This document shows positions 35,488 to 43,922 of a stretch of 64,000 nucleotides of DNA, in pieces. The stretch lies in the NCBI RefSeq assembly GCF_016405855.1, contig NZ_JAEFCA010000004.1, forward strand, positions 344,075-408,074. The letters are read 5' to 3'. This DNA is from Flavobacterium sp. IB48. GTDB taxonomy: Bacteria; Bacteroidota; Bacteroidia; Flavobacteriales; Flavobacteriaceae. The notes below the pieces were generated by a model that ran no database searches, had not been told where the DNA came from, and was given only the letters and a program-made list of their open reading frames with translations. The translations under genes were made by a program, and so were the position numbers. Each line of letters begins with the position of its first letter. Positions within the stretch are counted from its first letter, which is position 1.

Positions 35488-37401
35488 ATGAGAGAACTTT
35501 TAATAATTTCTCTTGTGTTTATTTTGTCTTTTAACAAAATAACTGCGCAAGATTCAATTATCGAGCACAAGATTCAAAAAGGTGAAACCGCTTATTTTAT
35601 TGCCCAAAAGTATAAGGTTTCTATCGAGGAGATTTACAAACTCAACCCCGAATCACAAAACGGAATCAAAGACAATCAGGTTTTAAAGATTCCAATTCAC
35701 CACTCAGAAAACACAACTTCAAAGCAGCAAACCCATATTGTTGCACCGAAAGAAACATTGTTTGGTTTGTCAAAACAATATCATGTTTCAGTTGAAGCAC
35801 TTCAGAATGCTAATCAGGAAATTTTGGCAGGCGGACTTCAAATCGGTCAAGAGTTAATAATTCCTCAAAATTCAGATAGTGCAGCCAAATCTGAAGTTGC
35901 GGTTTCTTCAAAAAGTACACATCAAGTTGTAGCCAAAGAATCTTTATTTAGCATTGCAAGACAATACAATGTTTCGGTTGAGGATTTAGAAAACCTAAAT
36001 AAGGATATTTTAATTAACGGATTGCAAATTGGACAGACCATTTCAATTCCAAACAAAAGAAAAACGTTAGACGGAAGAGTTCGTGTCATCAATCAGGAAA
36101 CGGTTTTCCATGTCGTTGAACCAAAAGAAACCAAATTTTCGATTGCAAAGAAATACGGAATTTCAATTGATCAATTAGAATCTCAAAATCCAGAAATTGT
36201 AAACGGATTAATTGTCGGGAACAAATTAGCCATTAATACCGCAGCAATTAAACCAGTAAATGAAAGCGAAGAGTTAATGCTCGCTTTGGCTGAAAAACAG
36301 GTTGTGGTTGAAAAAACAAAAGCGAAAACAGTAGAAATTGAAGATTTGAAAGACCGTTTGGTTGTTCAGAAAGAAATGAATCAGAAAATTATAAAAATTA
36401 ATGATTTGAAAGTAAATCTGAATGATATGAATGGTTCGAAAGAAAACTCGGTTGAAAAATTGCGTCTGGTTTTAGAAGCCAATAAAAATGTTCAGGATGT
36501 TTTAATGGCAAAATTAGATTCGCTTGTCAGTTCAATGAACGACGATTTGAAGGAATTGAAGCGAATGGATATTTTAAATGTTGAAGAATCAAAAAGGTTA
36601 GAAAAACAATCTTCAGAAGGAATCAATAAAACCAATGAATTATCATCTCAGCTGAAAAAAGAATTGGCTGAAAACAGAAAAGTTTATGCCGGATTGATGA
36701 ACAAAGTAGAGAAAATTGCTGTTGAGGAAAATCAGGAATATAAGAAGAAAATCCGCGAAAGCGAAAAAAACAATAATACAACATCTCTACAGCAGCGTTT
36801 ATCTTTAGAAGAAATAAAAAAATACAAAATAGAGCAGGAGCAGGGAGATAAGCAAAATCAGCTTTTGATTGCAAAAATAGATTCTTTGGATACTCAGAAA
36901 AAAATTGAAGTAAAAAGACATATCAGCAAAGCCTCTTATTATAGTATGGAAGCGAGAAAATTTGATGATAAACTGGCTTTGGTGAAATTAAAGAAATACC
37001 AAGACGAAGCGGTTAAAAAACAGAAGAAAAATAATACCGCTGAAAATTCAAAAATAATTTCATTAGAAGAAATGAAACAGGAATTGAAAGACAATCCTTT
37101 AAGAACTGACAAAACTGTAAAAGTAGAAGTTTATGATAATCTTAGAGAAGTTTCAAACGGGTATTACTTAGTTTTAGGTATATTTACAGACGCAGTTGAC
37201 CGCGATAAGTTTATTATGAAACTCATTGATTCTGGCGAATTTAATGCTAGTTTCTTTTTCAATATTAACAGTCTTTCGTACTATGTTTATGCCGATAAGT
37301 ATGAAAACATGGAAGAAGTGCTTTATAAATGCAAGAAAAAAGAAGAAGATGAGTTATATAAAGAAATCATTATTGCTAAAGTAGAAATCGATTTGAGGTA
37401 A
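35488..37401 (+). CDS. Secreted protein with four LysM domains, coiled coil and C-terminal SPOR-like region
   Basis: A 637-residue protein. A signal peptide (ending in ITAQ) is followed by four LysM peptidoglycan-binding units at about 25-70, 85-130, 145-190 and 205-250 (each with a K-x-E-T-x-F/Y-x-I-A-K-x-Y core). A long charged coiled coil (about 260-530) follows. A C-terminal domain (about 545-637; GYYLVLGIFTDAVDRDKFIMKLIDSG...SYYVYADKY) resembles the repeat-type SPOR fold found with Bacteroidota gliding and cell-wall proteins. The next gene shares the LysM array, suggesting tandem duplication. Probable role in cell-wall attachment or remodelling. Confidence 0.82.
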   Translation: MRELLIISLVFILSFNKITAQDSIIEHKIQKGETAYFIAQKYKVSIEEIYKLNPESQNGIKDNQVLKIPIHHSENTTSKQQTHIVAPKETLFGLSKQYHVSVEALQNANQEILAGGLQIGQELIIPQNSDSAAKSEVAVSSKSTHQVVAKESLFSIARQYNVSVEDLENLNKDILINGLQIGQTISIPNKRKTLDGRVRVINQETVFHVVEPKETKFSIAKKYGISIDQLESQNPEIVNGLIVGNKLAINTAAIKPVNESEELMLALAEKQVVVEKTKAKTVEIEDLKDRLVVQKEMNQKIIKINDLKVNLNDMNGSKENSVEKLRLVLEANKNVQDVLMAKLDSLVSSMNDDLKELKRMDILNVEESKRLEKQSSEGINKTNELSSQLKKELAENRKVYAGLMNKVEKIAVEENQEYKKKIRESEKNNNTTSLQQRLSLEEIKKYKIEQEQGDKQNQLLIAKIDSLDTQKKIEVKRHISKASYYSMEARKFDDKLALVKLKKYQDEAVKKQKKNNTAENSKIISLEEMKQELKDNPLRTDKTVKVEVYDNLREVSNGYYLVLGIFTDAVDRDKFIMKLIDSGEFNASFFFNINSLSYYVYADKYENMEEVLYKCKKKEEDELYKEIIIAKVEIDLR

Positions 37402-37494
37402 TTTTTACAGCAATAAACAAACGGCGTGAATTTTGCTTTTAGTAAAATTGTAACTTATTTTAGAATTAGAAATTAAATTGTTTTAAGCCTTATT

Positions 37495-39558
37495 ATGAAA
37501 TATTATTTAACAGTATTGTCTCTTGTATTTTTTATAACTTCAAGCGCATTTTCGCAAGAAAAAGTGGTTAAGTATAAAGTGTCAAGCGGTGAGACAATTA
37601 ATCAGATTGCACAAAAATTTAAGGTAACACCTTACGATATTTACCAGCTCAATCCAGATGCTAGAACAGGATTGGTGCCAAACTCTGTGCTGTTGATTCC
37701 AACAAAAACAGGGGAAGCAAAAAAAGAAGTTTCTGAAACTAAAACTCCTACAGCTTCAGGAAAAGAAATAATCCATGAAGTGCAGCCTAAAGAAACCTTT
37801 TACAGCATTGAGCATAAGTACGGAATTTCAGATGAAGCTTTAAAAGCGGCAAATCCATTTTTAGAAAAAACGGGTGTTCAAATCGGACAAAAATTGGTTA
37901 TTCCTGCAAAAGGCTCTACGCCAAAAACAGCAGAAAAACCAGTTAAAGAAAAAGGTGCTGAAAAATATGTATATCACGATGTACAGCCAAAAGAAACAAA
38001 ATTTGGTATTGCAAAACAGTACAATATAACTGTTGATGAATTGGAAAAAAGAAATCCAGATATTGTTAATAGCTTGCCAGTTGGTTACAGATTAACCATA
38101 AAAGGAACAGCTCCTAAAACAGAATCTACTCCTGCAAAAGCTGTAGAAAGTAAAAAGTCTGCTGAGACTTCTAAAAAAGCAGTTACTTACATGGAATATC
38201 AAGTAAAGCCAAAAGAAACTTTTTATAGTTTAGGAAGGGTTTTTCATTTAACACAAGATGAATTAGTGGCATTAAATCCGTCGCTTTCTGAAGGTGTAAA
38301 AGAAGGAATGGTTTTGAAAGTTCCTGCTGGATATATTGCTCCAGCTCCAATTGTTGCGGCTCAAGTACCGGATAAACCAGCTGATTCTTCAGTGTACAAA
38401 CCGGTTGAAAATACGGGAGGAGGAATTAAAATTGTTGATAAAGTAAAATCGACTGAAAATGAAAACGTAGAAATTGTAGAATTGACCAAAAAGAAAGGGC
38501 TTAATGAGCGTAAAAAAGTAGTTCTATTGCTTCCGTTTAATTTGGCTAAAGTTCAAAGTGATACTTCTGGAACAGCGAACAGAATTAAAAACGATAAGTT
38601 CTTAAACATGACTCTAGATTTTTATGCCGGAGCTATGATGGCGATTGATTCTGCAAAAACATTGAAACTTCCAATTGATGTTGCTATTTACGATTCGCAA
38701 GAAACTAAAACAACTTCTAATGTTGTAGGCTTAACTCCGAAATTGCAAGATGCAGATGCTGTAATTGGGCCATTTTACCAAAGTAATGCAGAAACGACAG
38801 CAAACATGTTGCGTTCATACGATGTTCCGGTAATTTCGCCTTTATCAAAAGATAGCGCCAATCCGATTGACAATTTGTATCAAACAATACCTTCAAATGA
38901 CGTGATCAGAAATTCTATTTTTGATTATATGCGTTCTAAAAACGGTAATATTGTTGCGGTAGTAGATAAGAAAAAAGAATCGGTTATTAATTACATCAAA
39001 CAAAACCAAAAAGGAGTTGCATTTGCTTCTTTAACAGAAACTGGTGGTTTGGATGTAGCTAATTTAAAAAGCTTATTGATTCCTAATCGATTGAATTATG
39101 TGGTAATGGAAACAGGTAATACTGCAATGGTTAAAGCCACTATAAAAGCTTTACTTGATTCTCAGAAAACATGCCAAGTTCAATTGGTAATTTTGGAACC
39201 AAACAGCACATTAGATACAGACGAAATTAGTTTTGATAATTTGGTAAAATTGAAATTAATGTATCCTTCTGTAACTCGTGAAAGTGATGAACAACCCGTT
39301 TTAATTTATGAAAAGCAGTATCGTCTAAAAAACAAAGCAAATCCGACAACTTATGCAACAAGAGGATTTGACGTTACATTTGACACGATGATGCGTTTGT
39401 CTCAAGGAAAAACATTCCAAGAAACTGCTGATATGATGACGACTCAGCAAGTAGATAATAAATTTCAATATTATAGAAAAGAAGATGGCGGACACGCTAA
39501 TAAAGGCGTTTACATCTTATATTATGATAGTGACTTAACTTTAAAAGTAGCAAATTAA
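37495..39558 (+). CDS. LysM-repeat protein fused to a periplasmic-binding-protein (type 1 PBP) domain
   Basis: 687 residues with a signal peptide (ending in AFSQ). Four LysM units occupy about 22-65, 95-140, 160-205 and 235-280. After a proline-rich linker, from about 340 the chain reads as a type 1 periplasmic-binding fold (KVVLLLPFNLAKV, DFYAGAMMAIDSAKTLKLPIDVAIYDSQ, ADAVIGPFYQSNAETTANML, DVPVISPLSKD), as in branched-chain amino-acid binding proteins and LpoA. LpoA activates penicillin-binding proteins, so a cell-wall-linked regulator is plausible. The stop overlaps the OsmC gene start by one base, implying coupling. Confidence 0.85.
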   Translation: MKYYLTVLSLVFFITSSAFSQEKVVKYKVSSGETINQIAQKFKVTPYDIYQLNPDARTGLVPNSVLLIPTKTGEAKKEVSETKTPTASGKEIIHEVQPKETFYSIEHKYGISDEALKAANPFLEKTGVQIGQKLVIPAKGSTPKTAEKPVKEKGAEKYVYHDVQPKETKFGIAKQYNITVDELEKRNPDIVNSLPVGYRLTIKGTAPKTESTPAKAVESKKSAETSKKAVTYMEYQVKPKETFYSLGRVFHLTQDELVALNPSLSEGVKEGMVLKVPAGYIAPAPIVAAQVPDKPADSSVYKPVENTGGGIKIVDKVKSTENENVEIVELTKKKGLNERKKVVLLLPFNLAKVQSDTSGTANRIKNDKFLNMTLDFYAGAMMAIDSAKTLKLPIDVAIYDSQETKTTSNVVGLTPKLQDADAVIGPFYQSNAETTANMLRSYDVPVISPLSKDSANPIDNLYQTIPSNDVIRNSIFDYMRSKNGNIVAVVDKKKESVINYIKQNQKGVAFASLTETGGLDVANLKSLLIPNRLNYVVMETGNTAMVKATIKALLDSQKTCQVQLVILEPNSTLDTDEISFDNLVKLKLMYPSVTRESDEQPVLIYEKQYRLKNKANPTTYATRGFDVTFDTMMRLSQGKTFQETADMMTTQQVDNKFQYYRKEDGGHANKGVYILYYDSDLTLKVAN

Positions 39559-39959
39559 TGACATCAAAAGTAACCTATTTAGGAGATTTAAGAACAAGTT
39601 CAATTCACGTGCAATCAGGAAGCGAAATCATTTCTGACGCACCATTAGATAATAACGGAAAAGGAGAAGCATTTTCTCCAACAGATACTGTAGCGAACGC
39701 ATTAGCAAGTTGCATGATGACAATTATGGGAATCAAAGCTCGTGATTTAGAAGTTGATTTTGTTGGATCTACAGCAGAAGTAACTAAAATTATGAATGCA
39801 GAACCTAGAAGAATTGGAGCAATCGAAATTGTATTTCAAATGAAAAGCAACGCTGACGAAAAAAGTAAAACTATTTTAGAACGTGCTGCAATGACTTGCC
39901 CAGTATTTTTAAGTTTAAGCAGTGAAATCGAAAAGAAAATTACCTTCAACTGGAAGTAA
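39558..39959 (+). CDS. OsmC-family peroxide-stress protein
   Basis: A 133-residue OsmC/Ohr-like protein that reduces organic hydroperoxides. The two catalytic cysteines are visible in ALASCMMTIMG and MTCPVFLSL, and the region SPTDTVANALASC is the usual N-terminal dimer motif. Its ATG overlaps the stop of the LysM/PBP gene (TAATG). Whether it is OsmC, Ohr or the YhfA-like branch is not clear. Confidence 0.88.
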   Translation: MTSKVTYLGDLRTSSIHVQSGSEIISDAPLDNNGKGEAFSPTDTVANALASCMMTIMGIKARDLEVDFVGSTAEVTKIMNAEPRRIGAIEIVFQMKSNADEKSKTILERAAMTCPVFLSLSSEIEKKITFNWK

Positions 39960-39984
39960 AAAAGAGCCATTAGGCTCGATCCAT

Positions 39985-40145
39985 ATTGTAGGGCTGGATT
40001 TTAATCCAGTTTAAAAGAAATAGAAAGGAAAAAGAACCATCTGTTCGATCCATTTTATAAAATTATAATATGAATCGTTCCTACGGAACTCCTGAATTGT
40101 GATATATCATTTTTTCAACGGATTGAAATCCGTTGCTACAACATA
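39985..40145. repeat. Interspersed repeat with hairpins (ggctggattttaatccag, aacggattgaaatccgtt)
   Basis: Two self-complementary motifs: ctggattttaatccag near 39993 and aacggattgaaatccgtt near 40120. Direct-repeat pieces (gctcgatccat, gttcgatccat) lie between them. No coding capacity; it fills the gap between OsmC and GH109. Confidence 0.65.
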
Positions 40146-40177
40146 AATAGTTCCTAAGGAATTTTATAAATTAATAG

Positions 40178-40212
40178 AAAAGGGTGCTCTTAACAAAGAG
40201 CACCCTTTTCTG
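40178..40212. terminator. Strong bidirectional terminator
   Basis: aaaagggtgctctt (40178-40191) pairs perfectly with aagagcaccctttt (40196-40209) around a 4-nt loop. It serves the convergent OsmC and GH109-type genes and marks the end of the glycan locus. Confidence 0.92.
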
Positions 40213-40237
40213 CAATAACTAACCACCAAAATATTTA

Positions 40238-41617
40238 TTACTCTGAAAACTCTAATTTTTTCAATTTATTCCAGCCTCCGCGGGTAAAATCCGGGATTTC
40301 TACAGGAGCAGAACCGTTATCAAGCGAGATTTCTGTTAAAGGACCTAAACAAGACCATTCGGCTAAATCGTAAACGTCCATGTCAAGTGGAAGTCCTTTT
40401 TGGAGACAATGAATTAAACGATAATCCATAATAAAATCCATTCCGCCGTGACCGCCTACTTTTTTGGCTTGTTCTTCAATTCCTTTAGCAATTGGGTGTT
40501 TGTATTTTTCCATTAATGCTTTTTTTACTTCTTCAGGAACAAAAGAATGAGCACTTAATTTTTCGTGATTTGGTTTTACATCATCACCTAATTCTTTTCC
40601 ATCCAAAGCATAACCTTCTAATGGATATTTGTTAGCAAAACCTTTTGTACCACTCAACTGATACATTCTGCTGTAGGGACGAGGAGAAGTCACATCGTGC
40701 TGAATTTGGATTGTTTTTCCGTTTTCAGTACGAATCATTGTCATCGTGTGATCTCCATTTCTAAAATCTTTAATTTCCTGTCCTGATTTTTCTTTAATGT
40801 AAGCAGGATTTCCTACGGCTTTTGTATCCATAGAAACCAAAAAATTCATTTTGTCACCACGGTGAATATTTAGTGCCTGACACGCAGGTCCCATACCGTG
40901 TGTCGCATAAACATCACCGCGGTGTTTGATGTTGTAATCCATTCTCCAGTTGTTCCAGTATTCTCCCCAGAAAGGTTGTAAACCATGAATATAAGAACCT
41001 TCAGCATGAAGAATTTCTCCAAAAACACCTTGTTGTGCCATGTTTAATGTTGTCAATTCGAAGAAATCATAAACGCAATTTTCCAATTGCATACAGTGTT
41101 TTCTCGTTTTTTCTGAAGTATCAATAAGTTCCCAGATTTCTTTCATAGTTAAAGCGCCAGGAACTTCTATTGCAACGTGTTTTCCATCTTTCATGGCCTG
41201 AACTCCAATTACGGCATGATGTTTCCAATCTGTGGCAACATATACTAAATCTACGTTTGGCAAGGCCGTTACTTTTCTCCAAGCATTTTCGTCACCGTAG
41301 AATTCTTGTGCTTTTGGAAAACCTGCTTTGGTTAAAATTTCATTTGATTTTGCAGTATTTTCTTGAGTCATGTCGCACAAGGCTACAATCTCAACACCCG
41401 GAATATGTGTCATACGTTCTACAGCTCCAGGACCGCGCATTCCAAGTCCGATGAAAGCAACACGAACGGTCGGAATCGGATCTGCAGCCATTCTCAATAC
41501 GTCTTGCTGTCCTTTTGGACGAGAAGGTGTTTTGGTCTTAATCATTTGTGCGGATGCAATTGTCCATCCGAACAAAAGAAAAAGGATTGTTATAGGTTTT
41601 AAGAAGCTAATTTTCAT
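40238..41617 (-). CDS. GH109-type Gfo/Idh/MocA-fold protein (alpha-N-acetylgalactosaminidase family)
   Basis: A secreted (signal peptide to about 24, ending ASAQ) 459-residue protein. The nucleotide-binding start VRVAFIGLGMRGPGAVERM, CDMTQENTAK, EVPGALTMKEIWELIDTSE and YATHGMGPACQALNIHRGDKM are hallmarks of GH109, whose founding members remove terminal alpha-GalNAc by an NAD-dependent mechanism. Other family proteins act on other sugars, so alpha-GalNAcase activity is only the best guess. It lies at the end of the minus-strand glycan locus; a stem-loop at 41649-41679 separates it from the M1 gene, so it may have its own promoter. Confidence 0.87.
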   Translation of the reverse strand: MKISFLKPITILFLLFGWTIASAQMIKTKTPSRPKGQQDVLRMAADPIPTVRVAFIGLGMRGPGAVERMTHIPGVEIVALCDMTQENTAKSNEILTKAGFPKAQEFYGDENAWRKVTALPNVDLVYVATDWKHHAVIGVQAMKDGKHVAIEVPGALTMKEIWELIDTSEKTRKHCMQLENCVYDFFELTTLNMAQQGVFGEILHAEGSYIHGLQPFWGEYWNNWRMDYNIKHRGDVYATHGMGPACQALNIHRGDKMNFLVSMDTKAVGNPAYIKEKSGQEIKDFRNGDHTMTMIRTENGKTIQIQHDVTSPRPYSRMYQLSGTKGFANKYPLEGYALDGKELGDDVKPNHEKLSAHSFVPEEVKKALMEKYKHPIAKGIEEQAKKVGGHGGMDFIMDYRLIHCLQKGLPLDMDVYDLAEWSCLGPLTEISLDNGSAPVEIPDFTRGGWNKLKKLEFSE

Positions 41618-41648
41618 GAGTGATTATTGTTAGATAATTTTTTAAAAC

Positions 41649-41679
41649 AACCTCTCTAATGAACCAAATTAGAGAGGTT
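41649..41679 (-). terminator. Stem-loop between the M1 peptidase and GH109 genes
   Basis: aacctctctaat (41649-41660) pairs perfectly with attagagaggtt (41668-41679). The minus-strand T-run after it is weak (ttgtttt), so it may attenuate or stabilise RNA rather than fully stop transcription. Confidence 0.65.
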
Positions 41680-41716
41680 TTCAAAAACAAAAACAGACCT
41701 AAAGGACTTTTAATAA

Positions 41717-43900
41717 TTATTTTTGACTACTAAATCTTTTCATTAATGGCGTTACATGTTTTTTGGTATCGTCATCTAATGAACCTAATGCTTTATCTGA
41801 TTCGGCTGGTGCGTATTTTGTTAATCCTGATAATCCAGCTGCAATTACGTTGTATGATTGTTCTTTTATGCTTTTGTCCATCAATGCTTTATAAGAAGCA
41901 TCGCCTGTAGAAGCTAATTTTACAATAGCATTTGCTCTTGCAATAGTTTTTTTGTCGTTTTTAGCAATATCAAGAAGCGTTTTTAAAACCTGATCTTTGT
42001 TTTGTTTCTCATTTAAATCAATTGCTTTGATACTCAATACTCTTAAGTCTTCTTGAGGATCTTTTAAGCCTTCTAGTAAAATAAGCTGTGACTCCTGACT
42101 TCTGTCTTTTGAAGCAAATTTTATAGCTTCAATTCGATTATAATACGATGGCGCATTTTTATACTGAAAAAGATAATCAGCAGCCGTTTTTTTATCGACA
42201 TTCACTTCGCCAACTAAGATTTTATCTGGATCTAAGTCGATGAATTCAGGTTTTGAAGGAAGATCAAAACTGAAACTTTGTTGTCTTTTATCAATTAAAA
42301 TATCCTTTCTTATTTTAGTTCCGTTTACGTAAAAATCAACTTTTAAAGGCAGTGTAAAGGTTTGCACCGAACTATCTTGAGATTGACTTATTGTAATGGT
42401 AACTTTTCCATTAGCATATTTGTAAGTTACATCAAGAATCGGACTTCCAGCATTATAATACCATTGATCAAAATAAGGCAGCCAGTCTTTTCCAGTCACT
42501 TCTTCCATCGATAAACGCAACTGATGTGGCTCACCAGATTTATATGCATTTGTAGTCAAATAATGATTTAGTCCTTTAAAAAAGGCTTCGTCACCCATTT
42601 GATTTTTCATGGCATATAAAATAATCGAACCTTTAGAATAGCTGATATTATCAAACATATCGTCTGCGTTTCTGTAATGAAAACGAGCTAAAATAGGGCT
42701 GTCACCATTTTTTTGAGAACGTAAATAATTCTGCAATTTTTCATAACGAGATCTGTCTTCACCATCTTGTCCAGCATCATGTCCGTGCCAAAGCACTTCT
42801 CCAAAAGTGGCAAATGATTCGTTCATTGTTAAGTTTGACCACGACTCAGCTGTTACATAATCTCCAAACCATTGGTGAAAAAGCTCGTGAGCAATGGTGC
42901 TTTCTTGATTATCATCCAATAATTCTCGTTCTGTTTTCTGAACATATTCGCCATGAACGGTTGCCGAAGTATTTTCCATCGCACCTCCAAAATAGTCTTT
43001 CACCACAATTTGCGAATATTTTGCCCAAGGATATTCTACACCAAGCATTTTGCTGTAAAAATTCATCATATCTGGCGTTTTATAAAAAATCTGTTTGGCA
43101 TAAGGCGCATATTTCGGTTCTAAATAATAGCTGACTTCTTTGCCATTATAAGAATCTTTATAGATTTTAAAATCACCAACGGCCATCATAAACAAATAAG
43201 GCGCATTTGGCTGTTCCATTTTCCAGATATCAGTTCTTGTTCCGTCTTTATTTACTTTTTGTGAGGCTAATTTACCGTTTGAAAGCGTCGTATATTTTGC
43301 CTCAACAGTCATCGCAATTTCAGAAGTTGTTTTCTGATTTGGTTTGTCAATTGTCGGGAACCAGCAAGAAGATGCTTCTGTTTCGCCTTGTGTCCATATT
43401 TGTGTTGGTTTGTCACCTTTTCCATCAGGATTAATAAAATACAATCCGTTTGAATTGGTAATCGATTCGCCAGCTTTGCTTTTCAGTTCTGCTGGTTTTG
43501 CAGTATAATTAATGAAAATCGTATACTTTTCTGTGCTTTTGTATTTTCTGTTTAAAGCGATTGAAAGTTCTTCGTTATCATATTTATATTGCAACGGAAT
43601 GCTTTTTTTACCATCAATAATAGCAATTTCTTTAAAATCCATTCCTTTTGCGTCCAGCTTAAGCGAATCAGTTTCGTAGAAATGAGGTTTTAAAGTAATC
43701 CATTCCTTTCCATACAAATAGCGTTTTCCATAATCGAAAGAAACTTCCAATTTGGTATGAATTAAATCGTGTGTTTTTAAAGGAGTAGTGCGGTAAATGG
43801 ATAATTCATCAACCTTTTCTGCTTTGTTTTGTGCCTCAATTTTTGGACTCATCAAAACGACAAGACCCAAAAAAGTATATTTTAAAAAATGGTTTTTCAT
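41717..43900 (-). CDS. M1 family zinc metallopeptidase (aminopeptidase N-like), secreted
   Basis: 727 residues from the ATG at 43900, where MKNHFLKYTFLGLVVLMSPKIEAQ is a clean signal peptide; an earlier start adds a basic non-signal stretch. The M1 motifs are complete: GGAMEN (305-310) and HELFHQWFGD (HExxH at 338-342) with the third zinc ligand Glu361 in NESFA. A C-terminal HEAT-like helical region begins near 590. It removes N-terminal residues from peptides in the periplasm or at the surface. It lies 22 bp after the DUF5107/TPR gene, so it belongs to the glycan locus, suggesting a glycoprotein or peptidoglycan-peptide substrate (inference). Confidence 0.93.
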   Translation of the reverse strand: MKNHFLKYTFLGLVVLMSPKIEAQNKAEKVDELSIYRTTPLKTHDLIHTKLEVSFDYGKRYLYGKEWITLKPHFYETDSLKLDAKGMDFKEIAIIDGKKSIPLQYKYDNEELSIALNRKYKSTEKYTIFINYTAKPAELKSKAGESITNSNGLYFINPDGKGDKPTQIWTQGETEASSCWFPTIDKPNQKTTSEIAMTVEAKYTTLSNGKLASQKVNKDGTRTDIWKMEQPNAPYLFMMAVGDFKIYKDSYNGKEVSYYLEPKYAPYAKQIFYKTPDMMNFYSKMLGVEYPWAKYSQIVVKDYFGGAMENTSATVHGEYVQKTERELLDDNQESTIAHELFHQWFGDYVTAESWSNLTMNESFATFGEVLWHGHDAGQDGEDRSRYEKLQNYLRSQKNGDSPILARFHYRNADDMFDNISYSKGSIILYAMKNQMGDEAFFKGLNHYLTTNAYKSGEPHQLRLSMEEVTGKDWLPYFDQWYYNAGSPILDVTYKYANGKVTITISQSQDSSVQTFTLPLKVDFYVNGTKIRKDILIDKRQQSFSFDLPSKPEFIDLDPDKILVGEVNVDKKTAADYLFQYKNAPSYYNRIEAIKFASKDRSQESQLILLEGLKDPQEDLRVLSIKAIDLNEKQNKDQVLKTLLDIAKNDKKTIARANAIVKLASTGDASYKALMDKSIKEQSYNVIAAGLSGLTKYAPAESDKALGSLDDDTKKHVTPLMKRFSSQK

Positions 43901-43922
43901 TTTTATTGTTTTTGAAAGTTCT

